Below are positions 35,001 to 47,070 of a stretch of DNA of 64,000 nucleotides, piece after piece. Within the stretch, counting starts at the first letter, position 1. Each line of letters begins with the position of its first letter. This DNA comes from Ophiocordyceps camponoti-saundersi (nom. inval.) (Eukaryota; Ascomycota; Sordariomycetes; Hypocreales; Ophiocordycipitaceae). A program made the position numbers and the translations under genes. The stretch is from positions 186,001-250,000 of the forward strand of contig PDHQ01000018.1 in the NCBI GenBank assembly GCA_003339415.1, in the 5' to 3' direction. The notes under the pieces are model-generated. The model had not been told where the DNA came from. It made no database searches and saw only the letters and a program-made list of their open reading frames with translations.

Positions 35001-38000
35001 GCGAAAAACCTTACCTGCGGCTTCTAGCTTACCGAGGGTAGTGCGCACGATTTCTTATTCCGTAAATCTAAGAGGATATACCTTATATTTCTTCGGAATA
35101 AGTATATACTAGTCTAAGATAAGCTATACTCGTAATATCTTATCTTTGTTATACGCGGCGAATCCCTTATCGCGAAAGATATCTATATACTACGTAACGA
35201 GTTAAGATAAGCGTTCGGCATTATCCGTACCTAGCCTTATACGGATAGAGACTCCCGTAATATAGGTTAGGACCTTATCGTCTTTAGGAGGTATAAATAG
35301 GTATTATTCCGGCCTTTCTAGGTCCTTAGCGGCGAGGTCGGCTGCCGTTAGTGCGTTCTCCGGTAAGATCTCGTATCTATATACGGCTATATCTAGGCGA
35401 TATAGGTAGCTAATAAGCTAGTACTTCGCGAGTATAATATATCTAGTAGTTATATTTATTATAATAGCTCGTTTAGTATTACTATTAGTAAGTAGGGCAT
35501 AGCTTCTAAGGCTAGGTATAGCGATAAGCTCGAAGATATACTCGTAAGGTAGTAATATATAATAAGTTATTTGCACTTCGTACGTAGAACCCAGGGCGAT
35601 CGATATTTCTTATTCTATAGTAACGCGGAAGATATACGGCTAAGCTAGGCCTAGCTACTATAATATTATACGAACCTGCACGCCGTAGTACTAGAAGATA
35701 GTATATCCCTATAAGTTAATAATATTAACGCCTTATAGCCCGAGGATATCTATTCTAATTAGCATATTAGCGCGAAGGTTATCTACGAGTATAACCTTCG
35801 CGGTAAAGCAGGCGACTACGTCGATACCGGATATATCTTACCCGACGAAGTTTATAGGTAATATCACGTATTCCCTCGTACTATATATATCTAATCTAAT
35901 ACCGCGTACGGTATATAGTTATATCTAGAAGTGAATAGTTAGCTTAGGATAGAATATCGTAATCTATAAGCGGTCTGCTATCGTAACGTTATAACCTATA
36001 TTAGCGCAGACGTCTAATATCGTATATAGCTAGGATAAGTTTAGGCAGATTTAGAGCTTAAGGTAGGTCTACTACCTCGGTCCTATAGGGGGTATAGTAT
36101 TAGATTCGCAGATACGAAGTCTATTAGTCGCTAAAGCAGATAACTAAGGTATTTTCTAACCTTATTCTATTATAGTAGCGAAAAATGCTTATAATCCGTC
36201 GTTCGTCGTATATAATACCCGTAAGTAGCGGAAGAGCTTATTACGACTAGATACGACGAAGTTATATATACGATATACGTAAGTATATTAAGGTTTAGTA
36301 GCAATATAATAGGTATCGCTAGTGTTATTAAGTTCGAGCAGGGTGTCTGTTTAGTCCTATAGCTCCCTAGTCTATAAGTTATAGGGGAAGCTAGATATCT
36401 CTATATAGTACGCTTATTCGTTATAGTCGTATATATTAGGGGCGCTATAGGCGTCCTAGTAGCCGTTATAGTCTTCGGGCTATTCGTGCTAGTTAGGCTA
36501 CTTATTTATCTCTTCGTGCTAGTCCGAGGCGTTAGGCGTATCTTCTATAAACCCCCTATATTATGCTATTCGTTATTATACGCCGGCTAGTAGTAGTGCC
36601 GTGCCGGCACGAGGTGCTTATCCTGCTAGTGCTAGTAGGGGTGCCTCTCGGAATAGGTTACGGCCGCTTTAGTACGGCGTTTAGTTAGGTAGGAGCTAAT
36701 AATTAGGGCTATTATAAGGACGAGGTAAGTTTTAGTAGTTACCTCGGCCGTAGCTATTACCGTAGCTATTACCTCTACTATAAGGCGGGCGGTAGCTATT
36801 ACCTTTACTATAGTCTACTCCGCGGTATAGATCGGGCCCACGGCCGCGACTATACGGTAAGTTATAGCCGTACCCTTACGGGTTATAGCTATGCCCTTAG
36901 TTTATATTATAGAAGCCCCGGCCCCTATAACCGCGTCTATCTTAACCTTTGCTAGGTAGCAGCCCTCGTTAGTCCGGTCTAAAGGGTCTAAAAGTAAGCC
37001 GGAATTAGGGTAGGGCGTTATATAGGCCTTAGCCTTATCGTAATGCCGGTAGGATATTCGGCGTGCCGCGGTATTTCTCTAATACCTATTGTCGGATAGC
37101 TAAGTCCTTAACTTAAATAGACTAGAAAAAGTTATCGATAGTTATATATTCGCTAGGTTTATCTATTACTCCTTAGAGTGCTCCGTCGAATACTTAGTAC
37201 GCCGCGCGCAGCTAGCCTTAGGTATTATAATTATAAGTCTTAGTATCGCGGACAATTTATTAAATAAATACGTAGATATTTTAGCTACGATAAATATTAA
37301 TAAGCCCGAAGCGTGCTCGTCTAAGTCATATTATAGCTTCGCCGTAATAGGGCTTAAAGCGGTTATATAACTCGGTAACGATATCCTTAATAGTGCTCTA
37401 CTCTAGCGCTTATTATATCTCTTTAGATAGGATCTAGGTATACTAGATAAGGGCCGATCTCTATAGATATTAGGTTTATATTTTACGTACTAAAATCTCG
37501 CTACGGGTCCTCGTAAGGTATTAGAGCCTATCGCTAAATATAAATACGTATATATAAGTAGTCGACTTACTATCTAATAATATACTAATATTAGTAATAT
37601 CTCTCTTATCTAAGTTAAAAAAGCCGATATCCGTTAAGCGTAGAGTAGTTATAACGCTTCCGGCCGGTATACCCGGGGTTAATCGTAAGTCGTTACGAAT
37701 ATTGCGGATAGCCTTTACTATTAGGGATACTATATTTTAGTTATTTTCCCTAAATACGTAGGTAATTATTTATATAGTAAGATTAGCTATAAGTAGTATC
37801 TCTAGGGTATTCGATAAGTCCGGTGTAGGCGTGGCACCTAGGGTAGGTCCGGAGCCTCCGGCGTGGCCTCTAGGTAGGCCGGTAGATATCTTAACTTACT
37901 TTGCCTTCTACGTGCGTTTAAGGAATAGTAATAGCGTACGCTAAAGTTTAGTATTAATACGAAGTTACTTTACGGCGTCTACGAGATATAATACGGGTAA

Positions 38001-38574
38001 CTTAAGGTATAGTAGGTCGGGTCCTTCCGATAGCTATAAATAGAATAAGGAGGAGGTAGATAACGGTAAGCGAGCTTAAGTAGGGTCCGTAGCCTCGGTT
38101 ATATCTCGGAGTATATTACTAGTAGTTATGCTTAGTGTCCGTGGGCGTCGGGCTAGTATATCGTGGGGAAGGATATTATAGAGTAGGTGCCGGGCCTGTT
38201 TTTTCTAGAACGTGACTGCCCGTCTTAATACTACGGGGGAGGTCGCCTACTTAACTAGCTAGTAGTCGGGGTCTAGTCCGAGGAATATAGCGGAGATATA
38301 TATAATATCCGTTCGATCCTCTTCGTCGATAGCGTTATAAAGTATAGTGCCGTATTATAATAAGCTACTAAGTAATAGTTATAGTTAACGGGCTCGTAAT
38401 TATAGCGTGTCTAGTAGTAGTAGTATAGGGCCACTAATAGCCTAGCCACTAGTGCCTTACGTGCCTTAACGGCTAGTATACGATAGGTATAGTTATATTT
38501 AGTAGGAAGAGACGGGCAGAAATAAGGGAATAGGGGCTCCCCCGGGGCGAACGATGAGTAGAATTGCTACTAAC

Positions 38575-38706
38575 TATATAGTAGCACGATAAGCGTGGAA
38601 CGTGATAATCTTATATTATATAGAGAGAGCCCTGCATAGCTCGAGCTAAGCTAATATATATATGGATAGGCGTATCACGTGCACACGCACGTGGCCTACG
38701 GCCACA
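38575..38706 (-). repeat. LTR of Gypsy element (5' LTR in element sense)
   Basis: A 132-bp copy. In element sense it begins TGTGGCCG. Its inner end is TATATA in both copies, which may itself be a mutated form of a canonical CA-type end. The adjoining interior (GTTAGTAGC on the minus strand) is where a primer-binding site should lie, but I cannot match it to a tRNA with confidence. Confidence 0.92.
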
Positions 38707-38711
38707 TCAGT
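38707..38711. repeat. 5-bp target-site duplication, right copy (Gypsy)
   Basis: TCAGT, identical to 29986-29990. Confidence 0.85.
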
Positions 38712-38931
38712 GCATCTTCACACGTCGGTCAACTCAGCCATTCGTAAGAAGGGTAGCATCCTGCAGAAACAGACAGACGGCAAAAGCAAAGAGAAGAGAA
38801 AGAAGCAAAAAAAGAAAAAGAAGGAGAGAGGCTCGTATGATGAGAAAAAGAATACGGATATAAGTCAATGTCTTGTCCTGACGATGTAAAAAGACAAGTT
38901 GCAGAGGAAAACAGAAGGGAGGGAAGGACAA

Positions 38932-38938
38932 AAAAAAG
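38932..38938 (-). terminator. Pol III terminator of tRNA-Leu
   Basis: Seven consecutive T on the minus strand, one base after the mature tRNA end plus GC. Confidence 0.8.
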
Positions 38939-38939
38939 C

Positions 38940-39039
38940 TGACAAGACTGGGATTCGAACCCAGGAGGATTGCTCCACCAGGATAAACGCGGTTGAGAGA
39001 ACCTTAACCTGACGCCATAACCAACTCGGCCATCTTGCC
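38940..39039 (-). tRNA. tRNA-Leu(AAG) with short intron
   Basis: The acceptor strands GGCAAGA and TCTTGTC pair over seven positions (one G-U). The D arm (GCC...GGC), anticodon stem (TCAGG/CCTGG), long class-II variable arm and T arm (CTGGG-TTCGAAT-CCCAG) are all present. The loop reads TT-AAG-G, then an insertion of about 18 nt after position 37, the usual site of nuclear tRNA introns. The anticodon AAG decodes CUU (A34 normally becomes inosine). Shifting the stem by one would read TAA, but that breaks the standard spacing. A T7 run (minus strand, plus coordinates 38932-38938) directly downstream serves as the Pol III terminator. The gene lies about 230 bp from the Gypsy LTR. Confidence 0.9.
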
Positions 39040-41652
39040 TGATGACATAAGGAGATATCAAGATAGTATATATACCCTACCCTTAAGTAAATAGCTCGCG
39101 ATGGTGTTACAGGGAAAAAAAGAGAGAACGTCATTGCAGACTCCGATGGCACCCTCTCCATGTGAAAAGAGGGTGATACTGATGGGTGATGGGATGCAAC
39201 GGGATGAGCAGGGAGCACGTGTTTGACGGAGGCGAGCGCGGAGAGAGGCACGTGTCGACGACTCCCCCCCCACTCGAAGCCGGCATCGGCGCGCGCAACC
39301 CCCTTGCCTTGCCTTGCCTTGCCTTGCCTTGCCTGCAGCTGTTTTCTTTCTTCTGGCATGTTTCTTTTGGAAGGGCGGTTCAATATTTGCGAGCGTTTGG
39401 TGGGAACCGATTACGGCCTGTCGGTCTCGTCATGGCACTTGTGTGTGTGTGAGTCTGTATAGAGTAGGTAGGTATGTCTCAGTTGATCACATGGTGGTGG
39501 CTTATAGAGATCACCGGCTTTCTCTCCTGTTTCTGTATCTATGTCTGGGTAGTTGGGTACCTAGTTATGATGGAGTAGGTAGTAGGTAGGTAGGCATAGA
39601 GTAATGGGCTCTTCACCTACACGAAATCGTCGTCAAGACTATATAGACCATTATGCGAGAAGACAGCCATCTATGCCCTGCTTCTCTACAGACTTGTATT
39701 GCTCATCTGTAGGAGGAGTGTATGGGCTGACTCATGGATAAACGCCCCTTTCCTTAGAATAGGTCATCAGATCGCACTGCCCTTCATCCGATACCAACTT
39801 ATCTTGTCTCACCTCACCTCACCTCACCTCACCTCACCTCCGTGGTAGTATGCATGGGGGCATGTCAATGTCACGGTGACAACAGGACTCGCTTACCTAC
39901 CTATGATATCGACTCCTCTCCTCTCCTCTCCTCTCCTCTTGACGTTCACAATAGATATATATGTACATGTTCATATATGCATACTACTGCCATATATGCA
40001 TACACATATATACACGCGCACACACACGTCACTCAACAGCCATCTTCGTCACCATCATCACCATCATGATCGAAGCAGACAGACGCACGGCATCGTCGTT
40101 CACCGCATGCATGCATGTATTATGTAGTCCGTACGTAGGTAGGTATGTAGGTTACAGGCATGCAGCACACCCTGAGGCGGCTATCTCTCTCTCTCTCTCC
40201 CTCCCCCCCCCCGCATGAACCATCCCCTCTCTCTCCCCCGTCCCCTGCCTCAAGTGCCCCCCATGATGATCCCCTAGAATCTTCCTTGCTTGCATCAACC
40301 CCCTTCTCTACCTACTCACCTATATAGTACATAACTATCCCTACCTATCCCTACTAGATCTATACCTGCATATATGATATACCGCATATATGGACCATGA
40401 CACGAACCTCCTCCTCCTCCGTTTAAACCCCCCCCCCCTAAAAAGGAAGGCCGAGCGAAGCACATGCAGGGTCCGTCCGTCCGCTTCTCCCCCCCCCCCC
40501 CCCTTACCTGGTTATGAAGAAAACCTCCTTTCCCCCCCCTTCGGCAAAGCCCGACAAGTTTGATGACATGCCATATTCATACACACCTACATGTTGGCTG
40601 TATATAAACAAACGGCACTCTTCTTCTCCTTCGTCTTCACTCTTCACAGACTCTCCCCGCCCCCTACATACATACGTAGGTGACCCGAAATCAAGACCAC
40701 CCGTATAATCTGCATCATACATGGTAGTCGATGGTGACAGCTGCGTCGACGCTTCTCTTCCCTGCGTCGTGCGTCGATGCGAGCCGTCGCGGGTAATATG
40801 CATAATGCTTTTGCGGCCATATCAACTCGTCTCGACTCACCCTACCCTACCCTACTTACCCCAATATGTGTGAAGACGCTGTATCTGTGATGATGATGAT
40901 GGTTGTTGCCATTTACTGCCTACTTCTAGTAGTAACCCGACAACTCAACTCAATTTCCCTCAACTCCCCTCAACTCAACCCACTCTCTCATCAACTCTCA
41001 CGATATACTTACACACACACACTCACTCAACACGCTCACACCTACAGGTATACATCACGGCCTCAACTACATACATCCTCCTCATAGAACAAGTAGAACC
41101 CAATCTCACAAGGCATGCTGCTCATCTCCCTCTCCTCTATCCCTTTCCCCCTCTCCGCGGCCCCCCCACGCGGCCGCATACACACACACATATAAACGAC
41201 CGCTCGACCAGGCCAAGCCAAGCCCGATATCCGTCCCGTGCCAGCCGCCCTCATCTCGCTTCACCTCTTCTCTGCCGGCTGACGTCTTAGCGTCCGAGGA
41301 AAACGGTGAAAGGAAAAGGGCTCGTATGTGTCTGTTCGTCTGTCTGTAGACTCTATGTAAGATGGACATGAGTTGGAAGCGGAGAAGGCCGCAAAGGGGA
41401 GGAAGAAAAGGGGGAAAAGGATAGAGGAACAAGGACAAAGGACGAAGAGCTGGGTATAAAGATATCCTTCCTTTGCCTTGTCCGTCTTTCCTCTCCTCCT
41501 TCTTCACTCGGCCAGGCAACAGTCTCTCTCTCACTCGCTCCCTCACTCATTCGTTTCTTTCTTCACTTTCACGTACCTTGTCCTGCTTCACTTGCCCCCA
41601 TCTCGCTCACTCACTTCAGATCTCCCCAGGGGAGTATCGTATCCCTAACGCC
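39040..41652. other. 2.6-kb intergenic region rich in microsatellites
   Basis: No gene supported on either strand. Contents: TTGCC pentamers (about 39303-39333), CCTCA pentamers (about 39807-39840), CCTCT pentamers (about 39914-39939), TAGG and CATA runs, several C runs (near 40202, 40431 and 40491), and CTC/ACACAC runs (about 41008-41025). From about 41460 the plus strand is CT-rich and probably forms the promoter and leader of the secreted protein at 41653. Confidence 0.65.
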
Positions 41653-43467
41653 ATGGCTCCCCTGTCGACCACCTGCACCCTTCTCGGCCTCCTCCTCGTC
41701 GTAGCCGCTGCCGGATCCCTGCCGGGAAACTCGTCTGCCAACTTTCACTTCCCACAAAGCGGTCGCGTCCGTCCGGCCGCGGCCGGCACCCCCTTGCTCT
41801 CCGGTCCCTCGGGTGGTGGCAACGGCTCGAACCCCTCCGTGTCCGTCGACCAACCCACCGGAACCGGGCCCGCCTCCCGCAACAGCTCCGGCACCCGTCA
41901 TCCGGGATCCTCCCCGAAAACGACGCTTCTGCCCGGCACGCACTGGGACATCGACACGAAGCCGGCAGCCAACGTCAAGCCCGTGCCCGCCGGCGCCCCA
42001 GCCTCGCCCCTCTTCTATGGCGACGCCGACGCTTCGCGGGCCGGTCACTTCGCCCTCCTGAGCTACACCTTCACCAAGCCGTCGGTGAATCTGGACCACG
42101 CCGACGACACGACCGTCTTCGTCCTCGACGCAGGCCGCCGTCTTCGCGTCGACTTTCACAGCCAGGAGGCCTTTGACCACGCCGCTTCCACCTGGTCCGT
42201 CGCTCGGGGCCTTTTGCTCATCGTCTACGCCCAAGGTTGCGGCGGTCACGGCCATGGCGAACGCTGCTTCTTCGACGTCGACGGGCTCCAACTGCTCGGA
42301 CAAAGACGCATCGTCGCTCGCGGTCGCGCCGCTCATCCCCACGACGTCAGCACCGGCGGAGAGACCGAATGGGGCTGGTGGAAGCCTCAAAACTCCTCCT
42401 CGTCCTCCTCGTCGCCCTCGTCGCCGTCTCGGCTCGTCAAGCGACGTGGTAGGTGGGCTGCTCTCTGGGCCTTTGCCAAGCACATGTTCCCCAAAGGTCC
42501 TTCCGTCTCATACGGCGTCGACAAGACGATTTCTTGGGCTCTGCCGAACCCCGATGTTCATCCAAGTCACGAGGTAAACCAGCTCCGTGACGCCAGTACG
42601 CGGCCGGTGGACAAGTCTCCTTGGGGAGGGGAGGCCGTGTTGCTCCTGTCGGAGGGATCGTCAGCGGACGACAATAACAACGGCAACAGTAACGGCAGCA
42701 CGAATCCGTTTCTGCACGTCTTCTGTGTCGATTGCGGCGCTTCCGGCCGCGCGCGTATCGCCGGCCGGGCGGCGTGGAGTTTGCGCGACGGCCTCACCGA
42801 GGGCCACATCGAGTTCCACACCGACATGCTCATATCACTCAAGGTCGGCATCGACGCCCAGACTGGCCTACGGACGGAACTCGACAAGGAACTACTGATG
42901 ACTGGCCTTCCGGGTCTCAACTTCGGCCCCGTCTCCGTCGACCCGTTCGTCTCGATCCGGGCCCGGGCCATGGTAGACGTCGAGTCCAAGGGTCAACTCC
43001 TGGCTGGTGCAGAAATGGGACTCAACGACGCCCACGCCATCGTCGACCTCGTCGACAGCTCCAAGAACAACGTCGATGGCTGGAAACCTTATTTGCAGCC
43101 CGTGCTCGAGGCCAAGGGAGACATGATGCTGTCGGCCGAGCTGGGTTTGCCCGTCGCCTTTGAATGCAATCTCCGCATCGGACCTTGGCACAGGACAGTG
43201 GCCATTGTCGACGAGCCTTCGGTAGGCGCCGACGTGAAGAGCGTTGCGGCCGTCAGTCGATCCCGCATCTGGGGCGGCCACTGCTCCGGCATGAGCACAC
43301 AGCTCAGCTGGCGCAACTCGCTGTCGTACCGAGCCAATGCGGCGGGGCAGAGCGACCAATCCCTGTTCGATACGGGCCGGCGCAAGCTGGCGCCGAGATG
43401 CGTTCACCTGAGGGGCAGGGGGGCGCGCAAGGTAGAAGCAGGCCGAGGAGGCGGAAGAGCCATTTAG
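41653..43467 (+). CDS. Large secreted protein, DUF7029/DUF7223-like
   Basis: Single exon, 604 residues from ATG 41653 (ACGCC-ATG-G context). The frame is open 60 codons further upstream, but this ATG directly starts a signal peptide (MAPLSTTCTLLGLLLVVAAAGS), so I place the start here. After a Ser/Gly/Pro-rich linker come two globular parts. The first (about 110-230) has the FALLSYTFTKPSVNLDH and DDTTVFVLDAG segments and a Cys pair. The second (about 345-575) starts FCVDCGASGRARIAG and runs through beta-rich repeats to WGGHCSGMS. This two-part layout resembles fungal secreted proteins with paired DUF7029 and DUF7223 domains, recalled rather than searched. Their function is not established. The C-terminus is Arg/Gly-rich, with no GPI-type hydrophobic tail. 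Confidence 0.72.
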   Translation: MAPLSTTCTLLGLLLVVAAAGSLPGNSSANFHFPQSGRVRPAAAGTPLLSGPSGGGNGSNPSVSVDQPTGTGPASRNSSGTRHPGSSPKTTLLPGTHWDIDTKPAANVKPVPAGAPASPLFYGDADASRAGHFALLSYTFTKPSVNLDHADDTTVFVLDAGRRLRVDFHSQEAFDHAASTWSVARGLLLIVYAQGCGGHGHGERCFFDVDGLQLLGQRRIVARGRAAHPHDVSTGGETEWGWWKPQNSSSSSSSPSSPSRLVKRRGRWAALWAFAKHMFPKGPSVSYGVDKTISWALPNPDVHPSHEVNQLRDASTRPVDKSPWGGEAVLLLSEGSSADDNNNGNSNGSTNPFLHVFCVDCGASGRARIAGRAAWSLRDGLTEGHIEFHTDMLISLKVGIDAQTGLRTELDKELLMTGLPGLNFGPVSVDPFVSIRARAMVDVESKGQLLAGAEMGLNDAHAIVDLVDSSKNNVDGWKPYLQPVLEAKGDMMLSAELGLPVAFECNLRIGPWHRTVAIVDEPSVGADVKSVAAVSRSRIWGGHCSGMSTQLSWRNSLSYRANAAGQSDQSLFDTGRRKLAPRCVHLRGRGARKVEAGRGGGRAI

Positions 43468-43941
43468 GGGGAAGCTTGCGAGATTAGATCGAGTTCATGA
43501 GGCGTTTGTTTGGGTTGATGGGAGGTAAGTAGGCTGTGTAGATACATGGGTAGAGTTTCATATGTAGCAGTAGATGGTAGGCAGCATTCACCATACACAG
43601 TCGTTCATTCATTCATTCATCCGGTGTCGCGGCTATGAATAAAGAGGTGGTCGTGAATCATGGTGTGGACCTCGGCGCGGTAAAACCCCGGCCCTTCCAG
43701 CCTCACCCCCCGGTGAGAGCTTTCGGTCGTCGCCAAAAACCACTGCCATAGAGAGTTGAGCAGTGAAAAGAGAGGCGACAAAGGGAAAGAGGCAGGGGAA
43801 AACAACAAACGTCGCTGAGCCAGGCTTCATTCACAGCGCCCCGTGCGCGCCTACATAAACGGGCCGCTCTCCCTCCCTCCTCTCGGCCGTCATGTCTGCC
43901 CCCTAAAGCGCGAGACTGCAAGTGAGGAAGAGCGAACAACA
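43468..43941. other. Intergenic spacer
   Basis: A 474-bp spacer between two plus-strand genes. It holds an ATTC tetramer run (about 43602-43620) and probably the promoter of the next gene. No gene seen. Confidence 0.55.
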
Positions 43942-44006
43942 ATGAATCATCCTCAACATCAGAACGCTTCCAACCCCTCGCAGCCGCAGCCGCAGCAGCA
44001 GAGGCG

Positions 44007-44038
<32 letters not shown>

Positions 44039-46800
44039 TGGCAATCTCGCGCGACGGCAGGCGGCCGCTCTTCAACGCTGCTACCTCCAAGAAAATGCCC
44101 GAACCGTCTCGACAGGACGAGCTTCCTCCATCGCCACGCGATACGCGCATCCCTCGCCGCCGCCCGCACAAGTCGCTCACCGAGGCGTTCAAGATGGCCA
44201 AGGAAGAGTACGGCATCGTCGATGGCTCGCCGAGTCCGGCGCCCAGGCAGTGGCGCAACAGCGAAGGCGCCGCAATCATACCTGATCTGGTGCCCGGCAT
44301 CGAAGACATGCCTCTGCCCTCCATCGAGAAGCCAAGTGGCGCTTCCATCGGGAACCCCAGTGGCGTCCCTATCGGGCCTCCGGAAGAGGGCTTTGTCTGG
44401 GACATTGAAAAGGACTTCACCGCCGGCGACTTGCAAGTCTCGGACAGCCCGAGGATCAAGGTCGACAGCAGCAACAAACCCTTTGCCAATCGTCCATCTC
44501 TCGTAGCCGGCGCCAGATCGACGGCGACGAAAGCGACGCTGCGTCCTCCTTGGGGAAGCAACTTTGCCAAGCCCATCGCGAGACGCACCAACTCCAAACC
44601 GGACGAGATCCTCGCTCGAGAGAAGCAGCACATGTCAACGACGACCGATGCCGACCGAGCCAAGCTTCGTCCCAAGAACGCAAAGGTCGACGAGATACGG
44701 CAGAGAGAGGCCAAGATCCCATCCAAGCGCGCCTACGCAGCCGGACGGCTAGAGGAGATTCACGAGCAAAACTTTGACTCCCGGTCCGTCTCTCCCCCGG
44801 ACGCTAACGCTTCCAGGACGGCGGCGACGACAGCCACCGGCGAGAGGATCCCCAACACGCCCGTCACCGTCTTCCGAGGGACTTCCCAGGACGGCGCGGC
44901 CTTTCGTAGGGCGTCCATCGACGACGACGCCAACGGCGACGACGAAGAAGACGGCGAGGACAAGCCCAGAGACTCGCGTGACCTGCTGCGACGACTGGCG
45001 CGAGCAGCGAGCGCAAGCCCCGGGCCAGAGACGGAGCAGCCGCAGCGAAAGCCGCGCGAACAAGGCGCGAAGCCAAAGGCGGTCGCCTTCAAGGGTTTGC
45101 GACGCGTCGACTCCAACGAGTCGGCCAAGAGCAGGGCTTCGATGCGCTCCGAGGCAGACCCGACTGACAGGATCGATGCCGAGATCAGGTTGTTTGCGCC
45201 GCAGGAGAACCACTCTGAGCAGGGTTCGGTTCGCGCGCCATCGCCGCCCTTGAACGACGAGATGGCGACGCCGACGCAGCAGGCCAGAGACATCATGCTG
45301 ACGCCCAAGGTGACGGGCGCCTTCATCGAGACGCCGGCGACGAGGCGCCGTGGAAGCGACACCGACGACGGCCGACCGACCCGAGCCCGGACCCGCGACT
45401 CGGACACGGCCTCAGACCCAGGCACGAGCGACGGTCATGCCCGCGAGGCGGCGACGCTCAAGAAACGCCGTCGCGCCAGGTCGCTGCCCCGGCGCCGACC
45501 GCCGATGAAGAACTCGGCAAAGCCGCCGTCTGTCAGAGAGGATCTGCTGGAGCTGCAGCGGACGCACAACATTGACGACTCGACGCTTGAGGACGTCGGC
45601 AAATCTGCTACTGCTGCCGCTACCGCTTCGACTGACGACAGCTCGGCGACGCTGACGACGAAGAAGATGAAGACGAAGACGGGGCCGGAGCCTGTGGCGC
45701 CCAAGCCGCAGACGCAGGCGCAGACGCAGCCACCAAGAGAGGCCAAGGAAAACTCCGAGGCGGACGAGGGGAGGTCGGTCTTGGGCCGCCTGCTGCTGAG
45801 CACGCTGGAGAGCACCAAGGCGGTGCGCAAGGGCATCGATCGGTTGATTGTGGCTTCGGCGTCGATGACGAAACGGGTCGAAGCTGACGGCAAAGACGAG
45901 GTCTTCGGCAACGACAAGTCGGCTCGGGCGGCAAGCCTGAAGAGGGAGACGAGAGACGGAGACAGAGGAGACGACTTCGACCAGAGACCAGGAACAGGGG
46001 ACAGCACTGACGACAAGGCGGACCTGATGATGGTGCCGGCACTCAAGGGCGGCGCAGACGAGCACAAGTCGATGGCGGTAAAGAGCGAGCAAGACAACTT
46101 CACGCTGGCGACAAAAGTCGGCAGCTACTCGCTCAACACGGCCACGGATCGCTGCCCAACCTGCCAGGCCCATCTGCCCACCCAACAACCCACCCCCTCG
46201 TCCATCACCTACCTGCAGGTCCCTGTTCCGCGCTTCTTCCAGACGAAGCCGCGCTTCCGCCTCACGCTGGCCGGCCTCCTGCTCTTCCTCCTCTCCCTCT
46301 GGCTCGCGGCGGAGAGCGTGACGTGCGGGCTCTACTGCCGCCCCAAGAGCTGCTCCTCGGCTTCAGAATGCGTCTTCTCCCTCGACGACCCGCACTTCGG
46401 CACTGCCCTCCCCGCCAAGCTCGACCAGTGGACGACGGGCGGTCTCGGAGGGAGGATCCTGGCGACGGCCGCGGAGGAGACGGTCGATCGGCTCGCTGAC
46501 TTGCAGGATCTGGCTTTGGGCAGGGGCATCTTGGAGGTTGCGGAGGATCAGGAGCTCTTGGTGAGCATGTCGGCTCGGCAGAAGCGGAGGCTCAGACGGA
46601 GGCTGGCCAAGCGAGGCGTCGAATTGCCTTCTTCGAAATCGAATTCGAATTCGAAACCGGGACGGAAGCCGTCGGCGGAGGAACTTGCGAAGTGGGAGGC
46701 GTGGGGCAAGGTGAGGGCCGAGAGGAAGAGGGCGCGACGGATGGGGGGGTCTTCGGGCGATGCTGGCGCTGTGGGGGATGATGAACGCATGGAGGAGTGA
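43942..46800 (+). CDS. Disordered protein with single C-terminal membrane helix
   Basis: Single exon, 952 residues from ATG 43942 (ACAACA-ATG); upstream in-frame ATGs are less likely because the downstream one lies after a natural leader. A Gln run (residues about 21-33) is followed by a charged, Ser/Pro/Arg-rich, mostly disordered body with recurring short segments (PRRRPHKSLTEAFKMAKEEYG, DLLRRLARAASASPG). Near residues 735-745 there is a CPTCQAH pair, then PRFRLTLAGLLLFLLSLWLA, a single membrane helix at about 771-795, then Cys-rich YCRPKSC and a basic tail. Similar fungal proteins are in my memory often called spindle-pole-body or nuclear-envelope associated, but I cannot confirm this. A nuclear-envelope or ER anchor is the cautious reading. 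Confidence 0.7.
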
Positions 46801-47070
46801 TGATGGATGGATGGATGGGAGGAGCGGACTTGATATACCCTGGCTTTTGTTGTCTTTCTTTTCTTTCTTTCAAATCTGGATCTTCATGTCTGGATTGGCT
46901 GGGGAATGAGTTGGCGATATACCATCATCTCCCCAAGTCGGAAGGGTTATTAACCTACCTACAGTGAGTGGGCTGTATATGCCCAGTCTGATGTGTATCC
47001 GAGTTAGATACATCATACATACGAGCCCCTGAGGGGGGACAGACAGAATCGAGAAGCTGTCCCGATCTCA
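46801..47070. other. Convergent spacer
   Basis: A 270-bp spacer between the convergent 3' ends of the membrane-anchored protein gene and RRP1, with a GGAT run at about 46804-46818. No gene. Confidence 0.6.

Larger units (their letters stand above)
29991..38706 (-). mobile_element. RIP-degraded Ty3/Gypsy element with chromodomain
   Basis: An 8,716-bp insertion with 132-bp LTRs and a 5-bp TCAGT duplication; the coding sense is minus. The interior is depleted of CpA/TpG and rich in TpA. Remnants read on the minus strand: the reverse-transcriptase core at 34629-34640 reads YCDN where YCDD is expected, with NISI-GPSKSFVGY just after it; an RNase H-like segment (about 34100-34230) ends GVIVYHV; an integrase C-terminal block (about 32340-32540) reads FKIGDKVYLRL and YGPFEVIERVGRVAYRL; and a chromodomain-like tail (about 32105-32170) reads EYLVRFVGLGYEHDV. 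Reverse transcriptase before integrase with a chromodomain is the chromovirus order. Gln and Trp codons have become stops, so the element is dead. About 1.9 kb between the chromodomain and the 3' LTR is not explained by gag-pol. Confidence 0.9.
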
